From NCBI GenBank assembly GCA_965652565.1, contig CBFGWL010000003.1, positions 32,090 through 96,089 on the forward strand: 64,000 nt of DNA. The letters run 5' to 3'. Below are positions 23,745 to 31,823 of the stretch, piece by piece. Position numbers and translations under genes: made by a program. The notes under the pieces were generated by a model. That model ran no database searches. It worked only from the letters and a program-made list of their open reading frames with translations, and had not been told where the DNA came from. The stretch is from RSA11 sp965652565. Lineage in GTDB: Bacteria > Actinomycetota > Thermoleophilia > Solirubrobacterales > 70-9. Position 1 is the stretch's first letter; each line of letters opens with the position of its first letter.

Positions 23745-24419
23745 ATGAGAAAGCGCGTGCTGGGCGCTGCCGCTCTGGCAGCGTGCTTTGCCTTGACCAG
23801 CGCCGCCACCGCGGCGGTGATCAAGGGGAGCAAGGACGACGAGGTGCTCGGGGGCACCCACAAGGCCGACCGGATCCAGGGCCGGGGCGGCCACGATCTG
23901 ATCGGCGGGAACAACGGCAACGACCGGATCTCAGGGGGCGGCGGGAACGATCGCCTCTACGGCGGGCGAGGCAACGACGTCGTGCGAGGCGGACCCGGCG
24001 TCGACTTCTTGTTCGAAGGGGATCCGCTCGGCGGCGCCTGGATCACCCGCGCGCACACCCCACCCGCGCGCGGCATCGCCCATCACGACCTGCCGGGCAA
24101 CGACAAGCTCTTCGGGGGCGGCGGGGCCGATTCCATCTACGGCTCGAAGGGCCGCGACCGCATCGAGGGACAAGGAGGCCATGACTTCCTGCAAGGCGGC
24201 CCCGGTGCGGACCTGATCAGGGGCGGCGCCGGTGAGGACACCATCTACGGCGACGCCGGGAAGGACAGGCTGTTCGGTGGCGCAGGCGACGACTACCTGA
24301 ACGCCGTCGATGGCGCGCCGGGCGACAAGGTGGACTGCGGACCCGGCGACGACGAGGCCCAGGTCGACCCCGGTGACGACGTGGCGGGCAACTGCGAAAC
24401 GGTCTCGACCCCGGCCTGA
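23745..24419 (+). CDS. Secreted calcium-binding beta-roll protein
   Basis: 224 aa. The signal peptide MRKRVLGAAALAACFALTSA ends near ATAAV. About a dozen glycine/aspartate nonapeptide repeats of RTX type follow (for example GGGGNDRLYGGRGND and GGAGDDYLN), which bind calcium and fold as a parallel beta-roll. A linker with ARGIAHHDLPGNDKLFG interrupts the repeats. The C-terminus has CGPGDDEAQVDPGDDVAGNCE, a Cys pair that could form a disulfide. There is no type I secretion operon or catalytic domain, so a structural or adhesive surface role is the best guess. Tandem paralog follows. Confidence 0.88.
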   Translation: MRKRVLGAAALAACFALTSAATAAVIKGSKDDEVLGGTHKADRIQGRGGHDLIGGNNGNDRISGGGGNDRLYGGRGNDVVRGGPGVDFLFEGDPLGGAWITRAHTPPARGIAHHDLPGNDKLFGGGGADSIYGSKGRDRIEGQGGHDFLQGGPGADLIRGGAGEDTIYGDAGKDRLFGGAGDDYLNAVDGAPGDKVDCGPGDDEAQVDPGDDVAGNCETVSTPA

Positions 24420-24436
24420 GCGAAGGGACGTACACC

Positions 24437-25138
24437 ATGAGGACACGCTTCAAGATCGCCGCGTTCGCCGCGTCGGTGACCCTGCTGAGCGCCACCTGCG
24501 CGCTCGCCGCGCAGATCCAGGGAACCAACCGCAACGAGATCCTCGGCGGCACGAAGAAGGCCGACGTGATCAAGGGCAAGGGCGGCAACGATCTGATCGG
24601 CGGGAACGGCGGCAACGACCGGATCGCCGGCAACGGCGGCCACGACACGCTGTACGGCATGAAGGGCAACGACACGGTTCACGGCGGGCCCGGCCAAGAC
24701 GAACTGAACGAGGGCGTCGTGCTCGGCCTGCTCAACCGCGAGGCCGCGCCAGCTCCCGGGGCGGAGCGGAACCCCGCCCACCGCGGCATCGCGTTCGACC
24801 TGCCCGGCAACGACAAGCTGTACGGCGGAGGCGGGGGCGACGTGATCTACGCATCCGCGGGGCGCGATCTCGTCGACGGCGGGCCCGGGTCGGACTACTA
24901 CCTGCACGGCGGCCCCGGCAACGACCGGGTCCTGGGCAAGGGCGGTCATGACCAGCTCGATGGCGGCCCCGGCCGGGACGTGATCAACGGCGGCCCGGGC
25001 GACGACACGATCTACGCCGTCGACGATGAGCGCGACGAGATCATTTGCGGCCCCGGCGACGACGAGGCCGTGGTCGACGCCCAGGACGAGGTCGCCCCGG
25101 ACTGCGAGACCGTGCACATCGGCGCCATCCCGTTTTAG
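24437..25138 (+). CDS. Secreted calcium-binding beta-roll protein (tandem paralog)
   Basis: 233 aa, same architecture as its upstream neighbour, 17 nt apart. Signal peptide MRTRFKIAAFAASVTLLSAT, then RTX-like repeats (GGNGGNDRIAGNGGHDTLYG and GGPGRDVINGGPGDDTIYA). The linker HRGIAFDLPGNDKLYGGGG matches that of the paralog, and so does the end CGPGDDEAVVDAQDEVAPDCE. The pair clearly arose by duplication. Exported by the general pathway; function unknown. Confidence 0.88.
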   Translation: MRTRFKIAAFAASVTLLSATCALAAQIQGTNRNEILGGTKKADVIKGKGGNDLIGGNGGNDRIAGNGGHDTLYGMKGNDTVHGGPGQDELNEGVVLGLLNREAAPAPGAERNPAHRGIAFDLPGNDKLYGGGGGDVIYASAGRDLVDGGPGSDYYLHGGPGNDRVLGKGGHDQLDGGPGRDVINGGPGDDTIYAVDDERDEIICGPGDDEAVVDAQDEVAPDCETVHIGAIPF

Positions 25139-25223
25139 GCACCGGAGGGTCGAGTCCGCTCGCCGTCCACGCGCCCGATCGCCGTGAGCCCTGCCCAACG
25201 GGCTTCAATAAGCTCGTGGGCCA

Positions 25224-27452
25224 GTGACCCAGCAGCCCGAGACAGCATCGAAGCACCGCGAGCTCGGGCTCACCGACTACGAGTACGAGCGCATCTGCGA
25301 CCAGCTCGGGCGGGCGCCGAACGACGTCGAGCTGGCGATGTTCTCGCTGCTGTGGTCGGAGCACTGCGCGTATAAGCACTCGCGCAAGCTCCTGCGCCGG
25401 TTGCCGACCGAGGGCCCGCGGGTCGTCATGGGCCCGGGCGAGAACGCGGGCGCCGTGGACGTCGGAGAGGGCTACGCGGTCGCGTTCAAGGTCGAATCGC
25501 ACAACCATCCGAGCGCCGTCGAGCCCTTCCAGGGGGCGGCCACCGGTGTCGGCGGGATCCTGCGCGACGTCTTCGCGCTCGGCGCGCGACCCATCGCGCT
25601 GCTCGACTCCCTGCGCTTCGGGGAGCTCGATTCCGAGCGCTCGCGCTACCTCTTCGATCACGTCGTCGCCGGCATCGGCCACTACGGGAACTCGATCGGC
25701 GTCCCCACCGTAGGCGGCGAGGTCTACTTCGAGCCTCCCTACGAGCAGAACTGCCTCGTGAACGCGATGTGCGTGGGCTTCGCGCGGACCGATGACATGA
25801 TCCGCGCCGCCGCCGCGGGTGTCGGCAACATCGTCGTTCTGATGGGCGCCGCGACCGGGCGCGACGGCATCGGCGGCGCCTCGGTGCTCGCCTCCGCCGA
25901 GCTCGAGGAGGGCGACTCCTCGAAGCGCCCGACCGTGCAGATCGGCGACCCGTTCGAGGAGTCGAAGCTCCTGGAGTGCTGCCTCGAGCTGTTGCGCGAA
26001 GGCCTGCTGGTCTCCCTGCAGGACCTCGGCGCGGCGGGGCTCACGTCCTCGGGCGGCGAGATGGCGTCGGCCGGCGGAGTCGGCATCGACATCGACGTCG
26101 CCAAAGTGCCGTTGCGCGAGGCGGACATGGAGCCCTTCGAGATCATGGTCTCCGAATCGCAGGAGCGGATGCTCGCGGTCGTCGAGCCCGACAAGGTCGA
26201 GCGCGTGATCGAGGTCTGCCGGCGCTGGCAGACGGGCGCCGCGGCGGTGGGCGAGATCACCGACACCGGGCACTTCCGGGTGCTGCGCGACGGCGAGGTG
26301 GTGGGCGACATGCCGGTCGCCGCGCTCGTCGACGGCTGTCCGCTGTACGACCTCGAGCCCGCCGAGCCCGAGGGCTGGCTCTACGGCGAGCGGGCGGCAA
26401 CTCTCGAGAACGACGCGTCGCCGGCCGAGACGCTGGCCGCGATCCTGGCCGCGCCCTCCGTGGCGTCGAAGCGCTGGGCGTTCGAGCAGTACGACTCGAT
26501 CGTCGGGTCGCGCACGGTCCGCCGTCCGGAGAGCGCGGACGCCGCCGTGCTCACGCTCCCCGAGGCCGACACCGCGATCGCGGTATCGATCGACGGCAAC
26601 GGTCGCCGCGTGGCATGCGACCCCTACCGCGGCACGATCGAGGTGCTCCTGGAGTGCGCGCAGAACCTCGCCTGCGTCGGCGCGGAGCCGCTCGGGCTCA
26701 CCAACTGCCTGAACTTCGGCAACCCCGAGAAGCCCAATGTCGCCTGGCAGCTCGACCGCTCCGTGCAGGCGCTCGCCGACGGTTGCCGCGCCCTGGACAT
26801 CCCGGTCGTCGGCGGCAACGTCTCGCTCTACAACGAGACCGACCGCGGCCCGATCTACCCGACGCCCGTGATCGGGCTCGTCGGCGAGCTGCCCGATCCC
26901 GGCGTGGCGCCGGGGGTCGCGCTGCGCCCCGGCGACGCCGTCGCGATCGCCGGCCCCTTCCAGCCGGACCTCGCGGGCTCCGAGTTCGCCAAGCAGCGCG
27001 GCGCGCTCGGCCCGGGCCTGCCCGAGGCCGACCTCGACGCCCACCGGGCTGCGCTCGCTTTCATCCGCGGCGCTGCGCGCTCCGGGCGCGTGCGCGCCAT
27101 CCACGACATCAGCGACGGTGGCTTCGCCGCGGCGCTGGCCGAGATGGCGATCGCGGGGGAAGTCGGGGTCGCGGTGGACGCCGGCGGCTTTCCGGGATTC
27201 AGCGGGCTCGACCCCGACACGGCGCTCTTCGGCGAGGGTCCGGGCGGGTACCTCTTGGCCGGCGGCCAAAAGGAGCTGCAGGAGCTCGCCGCCGATGCCG
27301 AGCGAGCCGGCGTGCCGATGACCCTGATCGGGGCCCAGGAAGGCGACGGCGTGCGGATCGCGGTTGGCGACGCGACGCTCGAGCTGCCGCTCGCCCGGGC
27401 GGCCGAGGCCTGGAACTCGCTCCCGGACCGCATGGGGCCGACGCAGCCTTGA
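25224..27452 (+). CDS. purL: FGAM synthase, small PurL subunit
   Basis: 742 aa, ATP-dependent amidation of FGAR to FGAM, working with PurS and PurQ. The start region LGLTDYEYERICDQLGR and the motif WSEHCAYKHSRKLL are typical, as are VESHNHPSAVEPFQGAATG, VSLQDLGAAGLTSS and the second-half copies VGGNVSLYNET and IHDISDGGFAAALAEM. It is the small PurL type, in line with separate purS and purQ genes. GTG start at 25224. Its stop overlaps the TTG of a small membrane protein. Confidence 0.97.
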   Translation: MTQQPETASKHRELGLTDYEYERICDQLGRAPNDVELAMFSLLWSEHCAYKHSRKLLRRLPTEGPRVVMGPGENAGAVDVGEGYAVAFKVESHNHPSAVEPFQGAATGVGGILRDVFALGARPIALLDSLRFGELDSERSRYLFDHVVAGIGHYGNSIGVPTVGGEVYFEPPYEQNCLVNAMCVGFARTDDMIRAAAAGVGNIVVLMGAATGRDGIGGASVLASAELEEGDSSKRPTVQIGDPFEESKLLECCLELLREGLLVSLQDLGAAGLTSSGGEMASAGGVGIDIDVAKVPLREADMEPFEIMVSESQERMLAVVEPDKVERVIEVCRRWQTGAAAVGEITDTGHFRVLRDGEVVGDMPVAALVDGCPLYDLEPAEPEGWLYGERAATLENDASPAETLAAILAAPSVASKRWAFEQYDSIVGSRTVRRPESADAAVLTLPEADTAIAVSIDGNGRRVACDPYRGTIEVLLECAQNLACVGAEPLGLTNCLNFGNPEKPNVAWQLDRSVQALADGCRALDIPVVGGNVSLYNETDRGPIYPTPVIGLVGELPDPGVAPGVALRPGDAVAIAGPFQPDLAGSEFAKQRGALGPGLPEADLDAHRAALAFIRGAARSGRVRAIHDISDGGFAAALAEMAIAGEVGVAVDAGGFPGFSGLDPDTALFGEGPGGYLLAGGQKELQELAADAERAGVPMTLIGAQEGDGVRIAVGDATLELPLARAAEAWNSLPDRMGPTQP

Positions 27453-27814
27453 GCGACAACCGCGAAGTGCTCGGGCTCGAGATCTGGGTCCGGGTCCCCG
27501 ACGACGAACGCCCTCGCCGCAACATGCGGCTACTGCTCAACTCGATCGCGATCGTTGCGGTCCTCGACGTCCTGCTGCTCATCCCGCTCGTCTGGGCATC
27601 GCTCACCGACAACGACGGGCTCATCAGCGTGCTCGGCCCGATCCACGGGTTCGGCTTCATGCTGCTCGTCGGCATGTGCGTGCGCGGGGTCAGCAACCAG
27701 TGGTGGGGCTGGTGGTATCCGCTCTTCATCATCGTCACGCTGGGGCCGATCGGCTCGCTGGTCGGCGACCTCTTCGTTCGCCGCCGCTACAACGCCGCGG
27801 TCGCGCGGAGCTAG
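27449..27814 (+). CDS. Small integral membrane protein (DUF3817-like)
   Basis: 121 aa from TTG 27449, overlapping the purL stop (TTGA). Three hydrophobic segments follow a polar N-terminus: LLNSIAIVAVLDVLLLIPLV, HGFGFMLLVGMCV and WYPLFIIVTLGPIGSLVGDL, with RRR at the end. The order His-Gly near the second helix, a Trp-rich cytoplasmic loop, then a third helix ending in a basic tail resembles DUF3817. Function unknown; coupling to purL is positional only. Confidence 0.65.
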   Translation: MSDNREVLGLEIWVRVPDDERPRRNMRLLLNSIAIVAVLDVLLLIPLVWASLTDNDGLISVLGPIHGFGFMLLVGMCVRGVSNQWWGWWYPLFIIVTLGPIGSLVGDLFVRRRYNAAVARS

Positions 27815-27817
27815 CCC

Positions 27818-28780
27818 ATGCGCGCGGTGGTCACGGGCGCGGGCGGGTTCATCGGCTCGCGCCTCGCCGCCCGGCTGCTCGACGACGGGCACGAGGTGCT
27901 CGGCATCGACAGGCTCTCCGATTACTACGAGCCGCAGCGCAAGCGTGCGGCGCTCGAGCGCCTCGCCGAGCGACCCGGCTTCCGGTTTTTGATCGGCGAC
28001 CTGAACGAGCTCGACCTGAACGCCGCCTTTGCGGGCGCCGATACGGTCTTCCACCTCGCCGCGCAGCCCGGCGTGCGGTCGAGCTGGGGCCGCGAGTTCG
28101 GCATCTACCTCGCGGACAACGTCCACGCCACGCAGCGCATCCTCGACGCGCTCAGCGCCGCGCGTGGCCCGCGCCTGGTCTTCGCCTCCTCATCGTCCGT
28201 CTACGGCGACGCCGAGCGCTACCCCACGGACGAGACCGCCCCGCCGCAGCCGATCTCGCCGTACGGGCTCACCAAGCTGGCCGCCGAGCACCTCTGCCGG
28301 ATGTACGCGCGTTCCGGGGTGGAGACGGTGGTGCTGCGCTACTTCACCATCTTCGGCCCCGGTCAGCGCCCCGACATGGCGTTCTGCCGGTTCATCGACG
28401 CCGCGCTTGGGGGCCGCGAGGTCGAGGTGCTCGGTGACGGCCGGCAGGTGCGCGACTTCACCTACGTCGACGACGCGGTCGCGGCCACGATCGCGGCCGG
28501 CGAGCGGGGCGTCGCCGGCGAGACCTACAACGTCGCGGGCGGCACCCAGGCGAGCGTGCTCGACGTGCTCGCGGCCCTCGAGGAGTTGGTGGGTGCGCCC
28601 GTGAAGCGCCGGCACCTGCCCGCCGCCGCCGGTGACGTCAAGCGCACGAGCGCCGATTCAGCGAAGGCTCGCCGCGAGCTCGGGTTCAATCCGCAGGTGA
28701 ACCTGTTCGACGGTCTGCGCCGCCAGCTCGCCGCCCACCCGGGTGCGGGCCGCGAGCCGGGTCCGCTCATAGAGCAGTAG
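27818..28780 (+). CDS. NAD-dependent NDP-sugar epimerase/dehydratase
   Basis: A 320-aa extended SDR enzyme. GAGGFIG (7-13) is the NAD-binding loop, FASSSSVYGD holds the Ser, and Tyr149-x3-Lys153 (SPYGLTK) the catalytic pair. FHLAAQPGVRSSW and VLRYFTIFGPGQRPDMA resemble UDP-glucuronate or UDP-glucose 4-epimerases. No third catalytic residue pair typical of 4,6-dehydratases is evident. It probably supplies a nucleotide sugar to the neighbouring glycosyltransferases; the exact sugar is not predictable. It is 3 nt after the small membrane protein. Confidence 0.85.
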   Translation: MRAVVTGAGGFIGSRLAARLLDDGHEVLGIDRLSDYYEPQRKRAALERLAERPGFRFLIGDLNELDLNAAFAGADTVFHLAAQPGVRSSWGREFGIYLADNVHATQRILDALSAARGPRLVFASSSSVYGDAERYPTDETAPPQPISPYGLTKLAAEHLCRMYARSGVETVVLRYFTIFGPGQRPDMAFCRFIDAALGGREVEVLGDGRQVRDFTYVDDAVAATIAAGERGVAGETYNVAGGTQASVLDVLAALEELVGAPVKRRHLPAAAGDVKRTSADSAKARRELGFNPQVNLFDGLRRQLAAHPGAGREPGPLIEQ

Positions 28781-28805
28781 CACCGCCGCTCGCGCCACGC
28801 CTCCG

Positions 28806-29609
28806 CTACTCCTCTCCCCGGAGCGCGCGCAGGAAGTCGCGCAGGCGCGTGTCCTCCACCGCGTCCTCTGCGTCCGCCGCGGCATCGTAGGCCTCGCGCA
28901 GCCGGCCCGCGCGCCAGAGCTCGTACTGCTGCTTGCGCGCCCTGCCGACGCGCTCGGGGAGGTGCGGTTGCTCGGCGAAGGCGCTCCCGATCTGCACGAC
29001 GCGGCGCTCGAACTGCGGGTAGCTGCGCATCTGGAAGTGCAAGACGTCGATCACGTCGGTCCGCAGCGTCTTGCCGACGCGCGGCGGCAGGCGCCGGTGG
29101 TTGCCCTTGCGGATGCGAAGCTCCGGGTGGGCGCGATGGACGATCTTGGGCGGCAGGGGCCTGCCGGCGGCGTTCAGGGAGACGCGCTCGCGGCGGGTCA
29201 TCCGCTCCCACCAAGGCCCCGGCCCCTCGGGCGGCGGCAGGAAGTTGTAGCGCTGGGCGACGACCGCGCCCACCTTCGCCGGCAGGCCGGCGAGCATCTC
29301 CTTGAGCGTCCCGGAGCCCGGCAGCCAGAACTCGTCCCCGTCGTTGGGCAGCACCCAGTCCGCGCCCTCCTCGTGGACGGCGATGTGGACCATCTCGTTG
29401 ACCCAGGGCTCTTGGTCATACACCCCGGGCTGGTGGATGAGCCGCAACAGGCCCCGCGCCGCGTACTCCTCGAGAATCTCCGTCGTGCCGTCGCTCGACC
29501 GGTTGTCCATGACGACGGCGAAATCGACGCCCTGCGCGAAGTGGAAGTCCAGGTTCTCCCGGACGATGTCCGCCTCGTCGCGGACGAGAAGCGCCATGAC
29601 CAAGCGCAT
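28806..29609 (-). CDS. GT2-type glycosyltransferase (Glyco_tranf_2_4-like)
   Basis: 267 aa. RLVMALLVRDEADIVRENLD and WVLPNDGDEFWLPG (acidic donor/metal site) parallel the gene at 12676, as does VEDTRLRDFLRAL at the end. VDFAVVMDNRSSDGTTEIL is the classic early GT2 motif. It lacks the basic coil of the paralog. Convergent with the epimerase and divergent from a sulfotransferase-like gene, so it has its own promoter, which was not located with confidence in 29610-29740. Confidence 0.82.
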   Translation of the reverse strand: MRLVMALLVRDEADIVRENLDFHFAQGVDFAVVMDNRSSDGTTEILEEYAARGLLRLIHQPGVYDQEPWVNEMVHIAVHEEGADWVLPNDGDEFWLPGSGTLKEMLAGLPAKVGAVVAQRYNFLPPPEGPGPWWERMTRRERVSLNAAGRPLPPKIVHRAHPELRIRKGNHRRLPPRVGKTLRTDVIDVLHFQMRSYPQFERRVVQIGSAFAEQPHLPERVGRARKQQYELWRAGRLREAYDAAADAEDAVEDTRLRDFLRALRGEE

Positions 29610-29740
29610 GGACGCTATGCGCGGGTGCGCGTTGAGCCCGCGCGCGCCCGGTAACCTCGGCCGCCCGCGATCGAAGTGCGATTGGCCGAGTGGATCATGG
29701 TCGTCGACGATCTGGCGCGGTCACGGGTAGGTCCCCACAG

Positions 29741-30475
29741 ATGCCCAACGCCCTCCCATCATTGAGCGTGCGGATCGTAGCCGTGCTCGGCATGCACCGC
29801 AGCGGCACCTCGGCGCTCGCCGGCACCCTCGCGGAGCTCGGCGCCGACCTCGGCGACGCGCGCGAGGACGTCCGCTTCCAGCCCAAGGGCAACAACGAGA
29901 GCCGGGCCATCGTGAAGATCCACAACCGGATCCTGCGCCGCAACGACGCGACCTGGTGGCGCCCGCCGACCCGGCCCGTGGAAATCCCACGGCGCCTCCG
30001 CCGGCGGCTGCGGGAGGTCCTGGCGACGTTCGAGGGGCCGCTCATCGGGGTCAAGGACCCGCGCATGCTGCTCGTCTACGACCTCTGGCGCGACCTTCCG
30101 GTGACCCCAATCGGCGTCTTTCGCAACCCGGTGGACGTCACGCGCTCGCTGCAGGCGCGAGCCAATGCCCGGGGCGAGCCGCTCGAGCTGCTCGACGACG
30201 AGCGCTGCCACGCGCTGTGGTCGCACTACAACCGCCTCCTGTTGGCCGAGCACGAGCGCGCGCCGTTCCCGCTGCTCAACTTCGACGAGGCCGAGTCCTT
30301 CGTGCCGCGGACCATCGCGGCCCTCCGCGCCCACGGCATCGAGGCGAGCGAGCCGCCGGGCTACTTCGAGCCCCACCTCACCACCAACCGGACCGCGGAC
30401 TGGCGGGATGCGGTCGAGGAGCCGGTCGCCGCCCTCTACGACCAGCTCGTGGAGCGCGCCGAGCGGCCGCTCTAG
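29741..30475 (+). CDS. Sulfotransferase-like protein
   Basis: 244 aa from ATG 29741; GTG 29768 is an equally possible start because conserved sequence begins at RIVAVLGMHRSGTSAL. HRSGTS is the phosphate loop, VKDPRMLLVYDLW and GVFRNPVDVTRSLQAR form the later PAPS-site segments (Arg-Asn-Pro rather than Arg-Asp-Gly). It is shorter and more diverged than the main subfamily, similar to sulfotransferases found beside O-antigen-like glycan genes. Acceptor unknown. Confidence 0.72.
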   Translation: MPNALPSLSVRIVAVLGMHRSGTSALAGTLAELGADLGDAREDVRFQPKGNNESRAIVKIHNRILRRNDATWWRPPTRPVEIPRRLRRRLREVLATFEGPLIGVKDPRMLLVYDLWRDLPVTPIGVFRNPVDVTRSLQARANARGEPLELLDDERCHALWSHYNRLLLAEHERAPFPLLNFDEAESFVPRTIAALRAHGIEASEPPGYFEPHLTTNRTADWRDAVEEPVAALYDQLVERAERPL

Positions 30476-30498
30476 GAACTCCGCTCCGAGGACTCGCC

Positions 30499-31695
30499 CT
30501 AGCGCTCGTACGCGCCCATGTCGCAGCGCTTGCCGCGCGGCCGCTTCACGCCGCGTTGGTCACGAGCCGGGCAGGAGAGCGGACCCGAGTTCACCTGCGC
30601 TGGGTTGCCCCGGTTGCGTGCGGGGCTCTTCTTGCGCAACGCGTGCGTCTTGGTCGGCCCGCCGTTCTTGCTCAGCGGCGCGAGCTTCGGCGCCTTGCCG
30701 AAGATGCTGTCTGGGCCCGGGAAGAATCCCGAGCACGTGGATGAATCCCCGAGGAGCGTGTAGCCGAGAACCACCGCCGTATTGGGGCCCGTGAAGCAGT
30801 CCCTGCCAATCGGCGCCGCGTTCCCGGCGAGAATCGAGTTGACCACCAAAGCGCTGGCGCCGGAGCCCCACAGGTGGAGCCCGCCACCGGCGCCGGCGGC
30901 GTCGCCCACGCCGGCACGGTTGCGTGTGACCGTGGCGTTGCGAAGCGTCGTGGTGCCCCCGTCCAACTCGATGCCGCCGCCGGGTCCATGGGCGGAGTTG
31001 CCGGTGATCGTCGAGTTCTCGATCGTGGCCGGGCCATCGGTGCTGATCGCACCGCCACTGCCCGTTGGATCCGCCGTCGCCCGGCTGTCGGCGATCGTCG
31101 AGCGGACCACGGTGATGGGCGAACCCCCAAAGGCGTAGATGCCGCCGCCCTTCCGGGCCAGGTTGTCGGTCACCGAGCTGTCGACCAGCCGCAGCGTGCC
31201 CAAGTTACGGATACCTCCACCGTTGTCGGTGGTGCGGTTCCGCGTGATCACACTGCGCTTGACCACGAGCCCCGCCTGGCCGCCCACCAGCACACCGCCG
31301 GCGCGCCCGAACCGAATGCGCAGACGCACGAGGCGGTTGCCGGAGTTGACCGCCCAGAACGCCCATTCATCCAGCTTGGCGTGCTGGATGGTCGCCCTCC
31401 CGCGCGCGCCCGCCGGCCGAACGGTGACGTCGCCGAAGATCGCAACGCTTCCCTGCGGGTTGCTCAACCGGTAGACCGCTCCGCGTTCGAGCAGAATCGT
31501 GTCCTTGCCGGACCCCGCCTTGCATCCGCCGAAGGCGGCGTCGTCCTGGGCGGCGCGCGCAGCCTCCCGGAGGGCGCATTTGCTGCCTTCCCCGTTTTGG
31601 TCCGCGGTGGTCGTCACGCGGATCGTCCCCGCCTCGGCGAGCGTGGCACCGAGGAAGAGGCCCGCGAGCGCGACGAGCGGGATCAGCCTGATCAC
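30499..31695 (-). CDS. Secreted CSLREA-type right-handed beta-helix protein
   Basis: 398 aa if started at GTG 31695, which puts a clean signal peptide at the N-terminus (VIRLIPLVALAGLFLGATLA then EAG). The mature start TIRVTTTADQNGEGSKCALR matches the CSLREA domain (Ala replaces Ser). It is followed by parallel beta-helix rungs (RNRTTDNGGGIRNLG, GGGIELDGGTTTLRNATVTR) and ends in RDQRGVKRPRGKRCDMGAYE, a tail seen in many such proteins. The longer frame from 31806 adds an unconvincing N-terminus. Surface adhesin or polysaccharide-binding role is possible; no catalytic residues are recognised. Confidence 0.75.
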   Translation of the reverse strand: MIRLIPLVALAGLFLGATLAEAGTIRVTTTADQNGEGSKCALREAARAAQDDAAFGGCKAGSGKDTILLERGAVYRLSNPQGSVAIFGDVTVRPAGARGRATIQHAKLDEWAFWAVNSGNRLVRLRIRFGRAGGVLVGGQAGLVVKRSVITRNRTTDNGGGIRNLGTLRLVDSSVTDNLARKGGGIYAFGGSPITVVRSTIADSRATADPTGSGGAISTDGPATIENSTITGNSAHGPGGGIELDGGTTTLRNATVTRNRAGVGDAAGAGGGLHLWGSGASALVVNSILAGNAAPIGRDCFTGPNTAVVLGYTLLGDSSTCSGFFPGPDSIFGKAPKLAPLSKNGGPTKTHALRKKSPARNRGNPAQVNSGPLSCPARDQRGVKRPRGKRCDMGAYER

Positions 31696-31823
31696 CCCGA
31701 CATGTGATGACCATAGAGCCGTGGGTCCGCTGAGGCAAGCCCGGTCCGGCAGCGCTGATAGCCTTCGGCTCAGCCTTTGTTGGCCTGCTTCGCAAGGTCC
31801 GGCCACGACGTAGCGAGCTCCTC

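Noticed and set aside
23745..25138. RTX toxin with type I secretion
   Set aside because: Nonapeptide repeats are present, but both proteins have N-terminal signal peptides, no toxin domain, and no secretion genes are nearby.
25041..27269. A 742-codon minus-strand frame
   Set aside because: Shadow of purL and the second beta-roll gene; both have unmistakable protein signatures on the + strand.
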